Of a DNA stretch of 64,000 nucleotides, positions 27,639 through 36,218 are shown piece by piece. The notes under the pieces are model-generated. The model ran no database searches, was not told the origin of the DNA, and saw only the letters and a program-made list of their open reading frames with translations. Both the position numbers and the translations under genes were made by a program. The DNA comes from Terriglobia bacterium (GTDB taxonomy: Bacteria; Acidobacteriota; Terriglobia; Terriglobales; Acidobacteriaceae), in the NCBI GenBank assembly GCA_020073165.1, contig JAIQFP010000002.1, forward strand, positions 248,001-312,000, read 5' to 3'. Numbering within the stretch: position 1 is the stretch's first letter; the number at the start of each line of letters is the position of its first letter.

Positions 27639-28454
27639 CTACCGGCTGCCGTCAGTGCCCACGCGCAGAATCTGCATGGTGATGTTATCAGGGCCACCGC
27701 GCTGTCTCGCAGTCTCGACCAGTTCGCGGCAAGCATCGTGCGGATTTTTCGTGCTGACCACGCCCCGGATCTCGTCATCGTTCACCACACCCCACAGGCC
27801 ATCGGTACACAGCACCAGCACATCTCCCGCGTCGAGCGACACGGGTTGCTCGGGAGTATCCGGCGTGATTTCCGTGCCCGCTCCCAGGGCCGCGGTAAGA
27901 ATGTGCCGTTGCGGATGAGACTCGGCTTCTTCCGAACTGATGACCCCATGTTCAACCAGGCGGCTGACATAGGAGTGATCGTGGGTTAGTTGGGAGATGC
28001 TGCCATTCCGTACCAGGTACAAACGGCTGTCGCCGACGTGCGCATAATAAAGATGATGGCCGAGCAATGCGATCGCGGTGCAGGTCGTCCCCATGCCGTG
28101 TAGAGCCGAGCGTTCCCTTGCGTGTTCCTGAATGCGCTCGTGCGCCGCCTGGAATGCGCTCACCAGCAAAGCTTGTGGTTCGGAGTCGGGAGTATCGGCG
28201 TACACCGCTTCGACGGTCTCCACCGCCAGGCGGCTGGCTTCCTGGCCACCCTCATAACCGCCCATGCCGTCGGCGATAATGGCCAGCCTGCCCTTGGTCT
28301 GGAACTGGCCCTCGTCGGCCGGCTCCCAATAGGAGCACCGATCCTCGTTGTTTTCTCGGTGGCAGCCCACATCACTCAGGCTGCCCAGTTCAATCCCGTG
28401 ACGAATCCGCATCAGACCTTTTGCACTCTCTCCTTGTTTCTTCCAGGACAGCAT
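27639..28454 (-). CDS. PP2C-family protein serine/threonine phosphatase
   Basis: 271 aa, metal-dependent phosphatase expected to oppose Ser/Thr kinases in the cytoplasm. Motifs: SDVGCHRENNEDRC (N-terminal metal Asp), IIADGMGGYEGGQEAS, GTTCTAIALLGHHLYYAHVGDSRLYL, LCTDGLWGVVNDDEI, and the final GGPDNITMQIL. The catalytic domain accounts for the whole protein; there is no membrane segment. Two starts are possible: 28454 (GAGG 5 bases upstream) and the internal ATG at 28412. A Ser/Thr kinase with a very similar -10 region lies 13 kb away and could be a functional partner (inference). Confidence 0.9.
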   Translation of the reverse strand: MLSWKKQGESAKGLMRIRHGIELGSLSDVGCHRENNEDRCSYWEPADEGQFQTKGRLAIIADGMGGYEGGQEASRLAVETVEAVYADTPDSEPQALLVSAFQAAHERIQEHARERSALHGMGTTCTAIALLGHHLYYAHVGDSRLYLVRNGSISQLTHDHSYVSRLVEHGVISSEEAESHPQRHILTAALGAGTEITPDTPEQPVSLDAGDVLVLCTDGLWGVVNDDEIRGVVSTKNPHDACRELVETARQRGGPDNITMQILRVGTDGSR

Positions 28455-28589
28455 TGTGCCTCACCGCTGACTGCCAACCGGGGAGAGACAACAGGGAGCG
28501 AGGCTAACCGATCCGTTTGGCCGGGAGAAGCCAAGCTACACACCTGCAGCCAGGCTGGAGCGCCGCCCCGCGCACAGCAATCGCTTTGG

Positions 28590-28595
28590 ATTATA
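28590..28595 (-). promoter_or_regulatory. -10 element for the PP2C gene
   Basis: Perfect TATAAT on the minus strand within GGTATAATCCA, about 135 bases before the start. No clear -35 is seen. The GGTATAATCCA context is the same as before the Ser/Thr kinase gene (43933-43938) and its relic (47546-47551). Confidence 0.5.
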
Positions 28596-28726
28596 CCGGA
28601 CATTGCAGTTTCGCTCACTACCCGCCCCGGACGCTAGTTGTGCAGCTGGCCTGCCTCGTTGATGACATCATCTCTGGAGCCCTCCGTACTCCCCCCGGTC
28701 AGGGATCCCGCGCCGTGGTACATAGG

Positions 28727-28742
28727 GTGACATTTGTCACCC
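28727..28742. promoter_or_regulatory. Palindrome GGTGAC-ATTT-GTCACC, probable operator
   Basis: Perfect 6-bp arms around ATTT, about 100 bases before the ABC ATPase start. Short palindromes of this kind are bound by NarL/DesR-type response regulators, and such a regulator is encoded at the end of the same operon. Confidence 0.55.
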
Positions 28743-28841
28743 GCCCGCAGTGATGATCTCCACTGGTGCAGAAACTGTGGTTCCGCGATCATGGGCTCAC
28801 TTGCGGGACGGGATTGTCCGGCAAGTTCGAGGGAATCGAAG

Positions 28842-29789
28842 ATGATCGCGACTTTGCAGGAAAGCTCAGCCAGAGAACACGCCGCCGGCGCAGCCGTGGT
28901 CGCCCGCCTGCATGGCGTCAGCAAGAACTATGGAGACATCAAGGCCCTCCGCCAGGTGGACTTCAACATCCACGCGGGAGAGCTGGTCGCGCTTCTGGGA
29001 CCCAACGGCGCCGGCAAGACCACGGCCGTCAAACTGCTTCTCGGACTGGCGCACCCCAATCAGGGCAAGGTCAGCGTGTTCGGCGGAAACCCCGTTCACC
29101 CCGAGGTGCGGGTGCGGACTGGCGCTATGCTGCAAGTGTCTCGCGTGCCGGAGACGCTGCGCGTGCGTGAGCATATTGACCTGTTCTCCACCTACTATCC
29201 GGCGCCGTTACCCATCTCTGAGACCCTGGCCATCGCCGGCCTGGAAACCATCAAAGATCGTCTTTTTGGCGACCTCTCCGGCGGCCAGAGACAGCGGGTG
29301 CTGTTTGCGCTGGCGCTCTGCGGTGATCCCGACCTCCTGTTCCTCGACGAACCCACGGTCGGTCTGGACGTGGAAGCCAGACGAGTCCTCTGGGACCAGA
29401 TCCGTAAGCTGGTGGCCCGCGGCAAGAGCGTGCTGCTCACCACCCACTATCTCGAGGAAGCCGACGCCCTGGCCGACCGCATCGTCGTGATCCATCAGGG
29501 CGCCATCATCGCGGAAGGCACCCCCTCCGAGGTCAAAGCTCAGACCGCCGGAAAGAAGATTCGCTGCGTGACCCGGCTTGAGCTGGATGTGGTACGCCGC
29601 CTAACCGGAGTGCTCGAAGTACGCCGGGATCGCGAGGCTCTGGAGATTCACACCGCCGTGGCCGAGCCCGTCATCCGGGAACTCCTGGCCCGTGATCCGC
29701 AACTATCCGGCATCGAGGTCACCAGCGCTGGCCTGGAAGAAGCGTTCCTGGCCCTGACCCGGGACGACAACGGTAAAACCGCCGCCTGA
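28842..29789 (+). CDS. ABC-2 type transporter ATPase
   Basis: 315-aa cytoplasmic ATPase of the drug/lipid exporter type. Walker A GPNGAGKTT (53-61), signature LSGGQRQRV (145-153), Walker B LLFLDEPTVGLD (165-176), H-loop TTHYLEEADALADRI. The C-terminal 80 residues are the extra domain usual in this group. The ATG at 28842 is preceded by GAGGGAA at a good distance; the longer frame from 28734 runs through the upstream palindrome and is rejected. It is the first gene of an operon with its permease, a small membrane protein and a two-component system, a layout often seen for envelope-stress or membrane-fluidity responses. Confidence 0.9.
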   Translation: MIATLQESSAREHAAGAAVVARLHGVSKNYGDIKALRQVDFNIHAGELVALLGPNGAGKTTAVKLLLGLAHPNQGKVSVFGGNPVHPEVRVRTGAMLQVSRVPETLRVREHIDLFSTYYPAPLPISETLAIAGLETIKDRLFGDLSGGQRQRVLFALALCGDPDLLFLDEPTVGLDVEARRVLWDQIRKLVARGKSVLLTTHYLEEADALADRIVVIHQGAIIAEGTPSEVKAQTAGKKIRCVTRLELDVVRRLTGVLEVRRDREALEIHTAVAEPVIRELLARDPQLSGIEVTSAGLEEAFLALTRDDNGKTAA

Positions 29790-29800
29790 CCGCACGGCGT

Positions 29801-29835
29801 TGCGGTAGAAACGCAGCTTGCTGCGTCTCCGTGCG
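29801..29835. repeat. Short hairpin element, copy 2
   Basis: GAAACGCAGCTTGCTGCGTCTC forms a hairpin (ACGCAG pairing with CTGCGT) in the 76-base gap between the ATPase and permease genes. Copy 1 is at 9835-9870. It lies inside a presumed operon, so it may act on the mRNA. Confidence 0.6.
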
Positions 29836-29865
29836 GCCCCTCAACCGCTTAGAAAGGTGATAACA

Positions 29866-30678
29866 ATGGCCACTGCTTCGACAATATTGATAAGCGCCAC
29901 CGTCCACCGCCCGCTCGGCCACATGCTGAAGATCTACCTCAAGGAAGCCAAATACGAGTTCCTGAAAAACCTGCGCCTGCGCGCCTATTCGGTCTCCACC
30001 ATCTTCTTCCCGGTGATGTTCTACATCCTCTTCGGCCTGGTGCTGGGGAGAAACACCATCGGGGGCCTGAGCACCAGCGCCTACTTGATCGCCACCTACG
30101 GCACCTTCGGAGTGATGGGCGCGTCGCTTTTTGGCACAGCGGCGGCGCTGGCGGCAGAGCGCGGCCTGGGATGGCTGCAAGTGAAACGTGCCAGCCCCAT
30201 GCCTCCCTTTGCCTACTTCGCCGGCAAGGTCATCATGAGCATGATATTCAGCACAGCCGTCGTGATGTTGCTGCTCTTCCTGGGATTCACCTTCGGCGGG
30301 GTGCACATGGGCCTGGCCCAGACCGTACAGCTGGTAGCCACGTTGGTCGTGGGCTCACTTCCCTTCTGCGCCATGGGTCTGGCGATTGGCTATTTCGCCG
30401 GTCCAAATTCCGCGCCCGCCACCATCAACATGATTTACTTGCCGCTGTCTTTCTGCTCCGGCCTGTGGGTTCCGTTGATGTTTCTGCCCAAGCTGATGCG
30501 TGATTTCGCCAGATTTCTCCCGCCGTATCACCTCTCCCAGCTGGCTCTGGGCATCGTGGGCGCCGGGCGGCACGAGTCGAACTGGACCCACTGGGAGTAC
30601 CTGATTGGATTCAGCGTGCTCTGCCTGGGCGTGGCCCGCTTCGGCTTCCAGCGCGACGAGGGGAAGATGTATGGTTAA
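29866..30678 (+). CDS. ABC-2 type transporter permease
   Basis: 270-aa inner-membrane protein with six predicted helices (for example IFFPVMFYILFGLVLG, MIFSTAVVMLLLFLGFTFGG and MIYLPLSFCSGLWVPLMFL), the normal ABC-2 permease pattern. AKYEFLKNLRLRAYSVSTIFFP before the first helix and the PLSFCSGLWVPLMFLPKLMRDFARFLPPYHLSQL region are family-typical. The ATG at 29866 has AAAGGTGA upstream. It pairs with the ATPase before it. Exported substrate unknown; lipids or toxic amphiphiles are usual for this class. Confidence 0.88.
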   Translation: MATASTILISATVHRPLGHMLKIYLKEAKYEFLKNLRLRAYSVSTIFFPVMFYILFGLVLGRNTIGGLSTSAYLIATYGTFGVMGASLFGTAAALAAERGLGWLQVKRASPMPPFAYFAGKVIMSMIFSTAVVMLLLFLGFTFGGVHMGLAQTVQLVATLVVGSLPFCAMGLAIGYFAGPNSAPATINMIYLPLSFCSGLWVPLMFLPKLMRDFARFLPPYHLSQLALGIVGAGRHESNWTHWEYLIGFSVLCLGVARFGFQRDEGKMYG

Positions 30679-30850
30679 CCAGACACTAGCAGGCTGGATC
30701 CTGGTTGTGATCGCCCTCGTCCTTCTGCTGGCCTTCGGTAACCTCGCCCTGCTTGCCATTCTGGTGCCCGTCTCCATTGTCGTGGGTTACGGAATCGCAA
30801 GATTAGGCGAAAATAGGGGCAGGCTGACCCCCGGCCTGAAAAAGGGGTAG
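30671..30850 (+). CDS. 59-aa membrane protein in ABC/two-component operon
   Basis: MVNQTLAGWILVVIALVLLL opens the protein and one or two hydrophobic helices fill residues 6-44; the tail (RLGENRGRLTPGLKKG) is positively charged. GAGGGGAAG precedes the ATG, which overlaps the permease stop by 8 bases, and the kinase gene starts 12 bases after its stop. Position and size suggest an accessory subunit of the transporter or a link to the sensor kinase. No family recognised. Confidence 0.7.
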   Translation: MVNQTLAGWILVVIALVLLLAFGNLALLAILVPVSIVVGYGIARLGENRGRLTPGLKKG

Positions 30851-30862
30851 CCCGGAGCTGCA

Positions 30863-31954
30863 ATGGCATATAGCGTCCGAAAAGGAGACTTCGGCTGGAC
30901 GCCATTTATCTGGCTGTTCTACCTGGTTTTCTTTTTCTTCCATCCGATCTACGACCACGTCGGCTGGAAAGAATGGACGGCGACGTCCGTCGCCGCTGTG
31001 GTGTTCGTCGCTCTGTACTTCGCCGTGTTCTTTACTAACCAGCGGTACTGGAAGTTTCTCAGCATCGCTGCCATCGTTCTGCTGGGCATGGGATTCGCCC
31101 CCTTCAACCAGGGCGCATCGGTCTTTTTTATTTATGCCGCCAGCTTCCTCGCCTTCGTTACCGAGGCCCGCACCGCCATCAAGCTGCTGGTCGCGCTGGT
31201 GGCCTTGGCAGCAGCGGAAGCCTGGCTCCTCCATCTGCCCAGCCCGTCCTTGATTACGGTCATCATCATTTCGATTCCGGTGGGTGCCGCCAATATCTAC
31301 TTCGCCCAGAGAAATCGAGCCAACGAAAAGCTGCGGCTGGCGCAGGAAGAAATTGAGCACCTGGCCAAAGTCGCCGAGCGCGAGCGCATCGCCCGTGACC
31401 TGCACGACGTGCTCGGCCACACCCTCTCGGTAATCATCCTGAAGTCCGAGCTGGCCAGCAAACTGATTGATCTCGATCCCGCCCGCGCCAAAGCGGAAAT
31501 TCGCGATGTGGAGCAGACCTCCCGCGAGGCCCTGGCCGAAGTGCGTAGCACCATCCGCGGCTACCGTGCTCACAGCCTCGAAGAAGAACTCAAGCAAGCC
31601 CGCTCCGCCCTGGAAACCGCCGGGGTCACCGTGAGGGCCGAGTCCGCCGCCGTAGCCCTCACCCCAGCCCAGGAGAGTGTGGTCGCGCTGGTGGTGCGCG
31701 AGGCCATCACCAATGTTGTGCGCCACGCCCACGCTCGAAATTGCACGCTGCGCCTGGCGCCGAGCAACGGAAACTGCCAGCTGGAAATTCAGGACGACGG
31801 TCGCGGCGGCTTTCAAATTGAGGGCAACGGCCTGCGCGGCATGCGCGAACGCATCGAAGCCCTGGGCGGCACCCTGGTGCGCGAAACCAGCGCCGGGACC
31901 CGCTTGATGATCGAGTTCCCGCTGACTCCACTCAAAGAGAACCGCAGCCATTGA
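30863..31954 (+). CDS. DesK-like sensor histidine kinase
   Basis: 363 aa. Four to five membrane helices fill residues 12-147, without a large periplasmic loop, as in sensors that read the membrane itself. A short coiled coil leads to the HisKA_3 box ERERIARDLHDVLGHTLS, with the phosphorylated H181. The ATPase domain shows REAITNVVRHAHA, IQDDGRG and GNGLRGMRERIEALGG. The 3' end overlaps the response-regulator gene by 4 bases. With the ABC exporter upstream, it probably senses membrane or cell-wall stress and controls the operon. Confidence 0.9.
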   Translation: MAYSVRKGDFGWTPFIWLFYLVFFFFHPIYDHVGWKEWTATSVAAVVFVALYFAVFFTNQRYWKFLSIAAIVLLGMGFAPFNQGASVFFIYAASFLAFVTEARTAIKLLVALVALAAAEAWLLHLPSPSLITVIIISIPVGAANIYFAQRNRANEKLRLAQEEIEHLAKVAERERIARDLHDVLGHTLSVIILKSELASKLIDLDPARAKAEIRDVEQTSREALAEVRSTIRGYRAHSLEEELKQARSALETAGVTVRAESAAVALTPAQESVVALVVREAITNVVRHAHARNCTLRLAPSNGNCQLEIQDDGRGGFQIEGNGLRGMRERIEALGGTLVRETSAGTRLMIEFPLTPLKENRSH

Positions 31955-32583
31955 ATCCCTCGGTCAAAGACGCCCGCAAAGCCATCCGCGTGGTGATCGC
32001 CGAGGACCAGGGCATGGTGCTCGGAGCTCTCGCCGCCCTGCTGGAGATCGAAAGCGACATTGCCGTCGTCGGTCAGTTCCGCAACGGAAAAGAAGCTCTG
32101 GCCGCCGTGCTCGCCCAGAAGCCCGACGTCTTCATCACCGATATCGAAATGCCGGAGATGACTGGCCTCGACGTCGCCGCCGAACTCAAGCGCCGCCGCA
32201 CCCCCACCCGCGTCATCATCCTGACCACCTTCGCCCGCGCCGGATATCTCCGCCGCGCGCTCGAAGCCGGGGCGTCAGGATATTTGTTAAAAGACATGCG
32301 CGCCGAAGAACTCGCCGACGCCGTCCGCCGCGTACAGCGAGGTCTGCGCGTGATCGACCCGGAACTCGCCGCCGAAGCCTGGGTCGAACCCGACCCGCTC
32401 ACCGATCGTGAGCGCCAGGTCCTCCGCCTCGCGGGAGACGGCATGGCCAGCACCGACATCGCCGGAGAACTCGGCCTCTCCGAAGGGACAGTACGCAATT
32501 ACTTGTCTGAAGCCATCAGCAAAATGGGAGCCAGCAACCGCGTAGAAGCCGCCCGTATTGCTCGCACCAAGGGCTGGCTATGA
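31951..32583 (+). CDS. NarL/DesR-family response regulator
   Basis: 210 aa. Receiver domain with acidic pocket VVIAEDQ and phospho-acceptor D64 in FITDIEMPEM; Thr and Lys switch residues are in ILTTFARAGY and YLLKDMRAEE. The C-terminal LuxR-type helix-turn-helix is visible as LTDRERQVLRLAGDGMASTDIAGELGLSEGTVRNYLSEAISKMGASNRVEA. It starts within the kinase gene (TTG start, 4-base overlap). The palindrome at 28727-28742 is the likely binding site. Confidence 0.92.
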   Translation: MNPSVKDARKAIRVVIAEDQGMVLGALAALLEIESDIAVVGQFRNGKEALAAVLAQKPDVFITDIEMPEMTGLDVAAELKRRRTPTRVIILTTFARAGYLRRALEAGASGYLLKDMRAEELADAVRRVQRGLRVIDPELAAEAWVEPDPLTDRERQVLRLAGDGMASTDIAGELGLSEGTVRNYLSEAISKMGASNRVEAARIARTKGWL

Positions 32584-32592
32584 ACCGCACCG

Positions 32593-33348
32593 CTACAACA
32601 CCACCCCAAACTCCTCTCGCAATACCCGCCCGCACTCTTCTTCGCTCAACACCCTTTCCGACCGCTGCCCGGCCCGCGTCACAATCAATTTTCTGTCCGC
32701 CAAAGTAATCCGCCCATCCGCCGTCGCCCGGGTGCACACGCTCTTCCGCGTGAACGGAGACTCCGCTGAAGTTTGGTGGTAGTGGCACATCGCAGAAAAA
32801 TCTTCCAGCCTCCGCGCCACCAGGCTGAACGAATACTCCCGCTTCCACTGCCCCCCGGCCTCCATCCTTTCGACGTGCAGCGACCCATCTTCATCCACGA
32901 TGCGGAAGCTGCGCCCATCCTGCGCCTGTTCCCTGCCTACCTCCAGCCGCAGGGGATCGAGGAACGAGTCACCAAAACCCACGTCGGCGAGCCAGGGTTC
33001 GTTGAGATCTACGCGCAAGGTCAAATGATCGAACTCCGGCCCATTGCCGCCGTCCTCGCGCGGCACTCGCGCCGAGAGCAGCGTGACCTCGAATCCCAAA
33101 GCCCGCAGCAGCGCCGCGAACGCCCCATTCATCTCATAGCAGAACCCGCCGCGTCTCTGCCCGACGATTTTCTCCAGAATCTTGTCCTCGGCGCAGACGA
33201 TTTCGCATTTGCGCGCAATGTCAAGGTTCTCAAACGGGACTACCATCAAGTGAGCGCGATGCAGCCCGCGCAGGCTCTCCGCCCCGACCGCAAGTGGCCC
33301 GGTACAGCCGATGCGCGCGAGATAGTTGCTGAGAATCTCCGGCTTCAC
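32593..33348 (-). CDS. nat: Arylamine N-acetyltransferase
   Basis: 251 aa. Transfers acetyl (or propionyl) from CoA to arylamines or arylhydrazines in the cytoplasm. The catalytic triad is plain and at canonical spacing: C70 in QRRGGFCYE, H108 in EFDHLTL and D122 in LADVGFGD. Slightly shorter than the usual 270-280 residues, mostly in the C-terminal lid. Convergent with the response regulator gene, 9 bases apart, and not obviously in an operon. The 145-base gap after it contains a hairpin repeat. Physiological substrate unknown. Confidence 0.92.
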   Translation of the reverse strand: MKPEILSNYLARIGCTGPLAVGAESLRGLHRAHLMVVPFENLDIARKCEIVCAEDKILEKIVGQRRGGFCYEMNGAFAALLRALGFEVTLLSARVPREDGGNGPEFDHLTLRVDLNEPWLADVGFGDSFLDPLRLEVGREQAQDGRSFRIVDEDGSLHVERMEAGGQWKREYSFSLVARRLEDFSAMCHYHQTSAESPFTRKSVCTRATADGRITLADRKLIVTRAGQRSERVLSEEECGRVLREEFGVVL

Positions 33349-33405
33349 AGTCTCAAGATGCAGTCTTCGGCCTCTCGGATGCGAGCCCTACCCCGCCGAG
33401 ACCAC

Positions 33406-33433
33406 GTAGGGACGGCCGCCTCGGCTGTCCGGG
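33406..33433. repeat. Hairpin repeat GTAGGGAC..CGGCTGTCC, copy 1
   Basis: GTAGGGACGGCCGCCTCGGCTGTCC: GGACGGCCG can pair with CGGCTGTCC. A close copy is at 39461-39489. An adjacent GTAGCGCCGGCGCTAC palindrome lies at about 33442-33457. All are between the acetyltransferase and holA genes. Confidence 0.6.
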
Positions 33434-33493
33434 GTCCGGACCGTAGCGCCGGCGCTACAGCTTTCGCTGACGTCCGAAGACCGACGCCCACCC

Positions 33494-34618
33494 CTACACC
33501 GGCAATTCTTCCTGCAACCAGCCCGCCACCTCGGGCTTGGGCTCCGCCGTCAAGTCCAGTACCAGCTTTTCCAGCACCAGACGCTTGCTCGGAGGATTGG
33601 AGCGCAGCGCGAGATCAGTCTTGGCCACCAAGCGGATGGCCCGCGTCAGTTCGCGCTTCGACTTGTAGCGGCGGGCTTGCTTGATGATGTCGTCCGCCGC
33701 AAACGGAGGCACGCGGAAACCCTGCCACAGCGCCGCCCACAGCATGCGCTGGTCGTGCACATTGCGCTCCAGAATTACCAGCATCTGGCGAAATGTCTTG
33801 GCTAGCATGTAGAGGTGGCCGATGGCAGCCTCGTCGCCGTCGCCGGTGCTCAGGATCGCATCGAGCATTTCCAGGGCCCGCACCCGGTCTTTGGAGGAGA
33901 TAGCGTCCGTCAGTTCGTACAAGGTCCGCTGCTTCGCCGCCAGCACCATGGTTTCCACGTCGCCCAGCGTGATCTTCTTTTTCTCCCCTACATAAAGAAT
34001 GAGCTTCTCCAGTTCATTGGAGACCATCATCATGTCGCCGCCGAGCGCGTCCACCAGCTCGCGCGCGGCGTCCGCGTCCATCTTAATGCCGCGGGTGCCG
34101 CAGTATTCCCCGATCCAGCGCACCGCCTCGCCTTCTTCCACCCGCGCTAGTTCCACAATTCCGCAATATTCGCCAAGCGTTTCCCGTATCCGCTCGTAGC
34201 GGTCTTTGTCGGTCAGGTCCATGCGGCGCGAGTCGGCGGGAATGCTGATGTGGTCGGCCACGAAGATTAGCACCGCGTCGGGATTGGGATCCTTGCAGTA
34301 GGCCTCGATGGCCGCGAGTTTCTCGTCGTTCGACCCGCGCCCAAACAGGTTCTTGACTCCACGGACAAAGAACACCTGGAACGGCGCCATCAGCGAAGGC
34401 GTGCGCGCCCGGTCGAGAATCTCCGCCAGGTCGGTTTCGGCGAGGTCGAAGTCAAACAGGCTGAAGTCACGCAGGTCGGGCGGAACCAGGTGCTCGAGGA
34501 TGGCCTCGCGGCAGCGCTTCCTGAAAAAGACCTCATCGCCGACGAACACGTATGCAGGACGCAGCTTGCGCGCCTGCACCTCGGAGACGAAGCGGTCGGC
34601 CTGCGCAAACGCCCGCAT
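33494..34618 (-). CDS. holA: DNA polymerase III delta subunit
   Basis: 374 aa, clamp-loader subunit that opens the sliding clamp. Recognised by the N-terminal YVFVGDEVFFRKRCREAI, LFDFDLAETDLAEIL, RARTPSLMAPFQVFFVRG and the middle AAKQRTLYELTDAISSKDRVRALEML region. Length is close to the family norm of about 340. Its ATG overlaps the lptE stop by one base (TGATG), so it is translated with the lipid and LPS genes upstream. Coupling of lptE and holA is common in Gram-negative bacteria. Confidence 0.9.
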   Translation of the reverse strand: MRAFAQADRFVSEVQARKLRPAYVFVGDEVFFRKRCREAILEHLVPPDLRDFSLFDFDLAETDLAEILDRARTPSLMAPFQVFFVRGVKNLFGRGSNDEKLAAIEAYCKDPNPDAVLIFVADHISIPADSRRMDLTDKDRYERIRETLGEYCGIVELARVEEGEAVRWIGEYCGTRGIKMDADAARELVDALGGDMMMVSNELEKLILYVGEKKKITLGDVETMVLAAKQRTLYELTDAISSKDRVRALEMLDAILSTGDGDEAAIGHLYMLAKTFRQMLVILERNVHDQRMLWAALWQGFRVPPFAADDIIKQARRYKSKRELTRAIRLVAKTDLALRSNPPSKRLVLEKLVLDLTAEPKPEVAGWLQEELPV

Positions 34619-35145
34619 CAGAAGCCCTCCAGGATGTTGCTCACCAGCGTGCGGGCGAACGTGTTGGATAGGCGCTGCAGCGCAGGTGAGTCCTCCTCGA
34701 AGAAGCTGGAGAGTTCGCGCGACACCTGGTACTGCTCGCGGAACACATACGAAGGGTTCTCGTACAGGATCTTGCCCTGCTTGTCGGTGAGAGAGACCTT
34801 CATTGCCACCACCACCAGCACACTGGCGGCGCGCCCGGTGTGGGAATCATAGGTTAGCGGCGACGTGTAGATGGAAGTCACGGTGCCGTGCAGCGTGGCG
34901 TCGGCTGCGTCGCTGGCCTGATTGACGATGCGGTAATGGGTGCGCGTGACCATCTCCCGCACCACTGCAGCGGTGAGCGTCTGCTCGATTTTGTAGGTCT
35001 CGGTCTGGTTGACGAAGCTTGGGATGGCGATGGTGCGGACGTTCTCAGGAATGGTAACCGCTTTGCCCGCGGTGTGGTAGCCGCAGGCGGCGCTGAACAG
35101 GCAGAGCACCGCTGTCAGCGCTGTGGCCGGTCGCGTCATGGTCAT
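34618..35145 (-). CDS. lptE: LPS-assembly lipoprotein LptE
   Basis: 175 aa. Lipobox LFSAACG with the acylated Cys near residue 20. The LptE fold pattern CGYHTAGKAVTIPENVRTIAIPSFVNQT is followed by LTAAVVREMVTRTHYRIVNQASDADATLHGTV-type spacing. It plugs the LptD barrel that places LPS in the outer leaflet. The ATG at 35145 has GGGGAAAGA upstream; 45 in-frame bases upstream (to 35190) are discarded. Overlaps the preceding gene by 4 bases. Evidence that the organism makes LPS, together with lpxB. Confidence 0.85.
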   Translation of the reverse strand: MTMTRPATALTAVLCLFSAACGYHTAGKAVTIPENVRTIAIPSFVNQTETYKIEQTLTAAVVREMVTRTHYRIVNQASDAADATLHGTVTSIYTSPLTYDSHTGRAASVLVVVAMKVSLTDKQGKILYENPSYVFREQYQVSRELSSFFEEDSPALQRLSNTFARTLVSNILEGF

Positions 35146-36218
35146 TGGATCTTTCCCCGCGGACGAGTCGCCGCCATGGTCTCCGCGCACTCGACAGCGG
35201 TCGAGGCCGCCACCCGCAGATTATCCGCTGCCGCCCACAGCCACAAGCCGTTGACATGATTCGCATCGGGGACAATCGACACCAGGATATCCCCCTGCCC
35301 CGCAGCGTTCACATTGCTGGGACCGTCGTCGGCCATATGCGTGATGTTGACATGTTCACCCGCCAACGCCTGCGACATGGCCTCTACCTCCGCCGCCCCA
35401 GCCATCTCCAGGTGAATGGCAAAAGCGTGCCCGTGGAAGATGGGTGCCTGCACCAACAACAGCGCGGGCACCGGTGCATCTTTGCCTGAGATCAGCCGGT
35501 AATGTTTCAGCATCCGCTGCTCCACGCTGGCCATCGGCGGGACCGCCCGGTCCCCTAGCCGGTTCACCATGTTGAAGGCCACCTGCGTGTCGAACACCGT
35601 CTTGGGCAGTTGCTGGAAGGAGAGCAGGTTCACGGTTTGCTCGTGGAGCTCATCCATGCCTTTCTGGCCGTGCTCCGACGCCGGTTCGAAGACCGAGGCC
35701 ACCGCCTGCCGGACCGCGCCGGCTTTCTGCGCCCGCAACAGCAACAAAGCCAACACGACCGACGCAGGATGCGCGATCACCGACGGCCCGGGCTGCAACT
35801 CCGGGGTCAACCCCTTGCCCAGTTGCCGCTCGACCCAAGGAGAGCGCACTACCGCATCGGGCTCATCCTCCAGGGCGAAGGAGAGATCCACGATGGCGCT
35901 ACCCGACTTCTGCGCCGCCTTCCAGTTCTTGCGAGTACACTCCTGGTCGGAGGCGAAGAAGGTGAAATCCACATTCTCGAACTGCTCCGCGCGCACGCTC
36001 TGAATGAACGATATCTCGTCCCCCACAGACTCGAGTTGCCCCAGGGACTCGTCGTCGTCGAGCAGCTTGACGTCAACCGACGGAAAGTTCCGGTCGCTGA
36101 GCACCTCTGCGACATCCTTCCCCTTGAGCGTACTGGCGCCGACAATGGCAACGCGGTACAGGTTGCCTGCGCGTACCGGTTCGGTGTGCGAGACCACGGT
36201 CTTGACATTGGAACTCAT
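35142..36218 (-). CDS. Aspartate-semialdehyde dehydrogenase-like protein lacking the catalytic cysteine (Usg-1-like)
   Basis: 358 aa, Asd superfamily: N-terminal NAD(P) fold RVAIVGASTLKGKDVAEVL, FFASDQECTRKNW and the C-terminal QAPIFHGHAFAIHLEM. True Asd enzymes carry the nucleophile in a PNCST-type motif; here the equivalent region reads VIAHPASVVLALLL, with Ala where Cys is expected. E. coli Usg-1 is a known relative of this kind. It is therefore probably not an active dehydrogenase. The ATG at 36218 overlaps the pssA stop (ATGA). It sits in a phospholipid and LPS operon, so an envelope role is possible but unproven. Confidence 0.78.
   Translation of the reverse strand: MSSNVKTVVSHTEPVRAGNLYRVAIVGASTLKGKDVAEVLSDRNFPSVDVKLLDDDESLGQLESVGDEISFIQSVRAEQFENVDFTFFASDQECTRKNWKAAQKSGSAIVDLSFALEDEPDAVVRSPWVERQLGKGLTPELQPGPSVIAHPASVVLALLLLRAQKAGAVRQAVASVFEPASEHGQKGMDELHEQTVNLLSFQQLPKTVFDTQVAFNMVNRLGDRAVPPMASVEQRMLKHYRLISGKDAPVPALLLVQAPIFHGHAFAIHLEMAGAAEVEAMSQALAGEHVNITHMADDGPSNVNAAGQGDILVSIVPDANHVNGLWLWAAADNLRVAASTAVECAETMAATRPRGKIQ

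Larger units (their letters stand above)
28455..28841. other. Divergent intergenic region, PP2C gene versus ABC operon
   Basis: 387 bases. On the minus side it contains TATAAT (28595-28590) for the phosphatase gene. On the plus side it contains the palindrome at 28727-28742 for the ABC/two-component operon. No further gene is seen. Confidence 0.55.
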
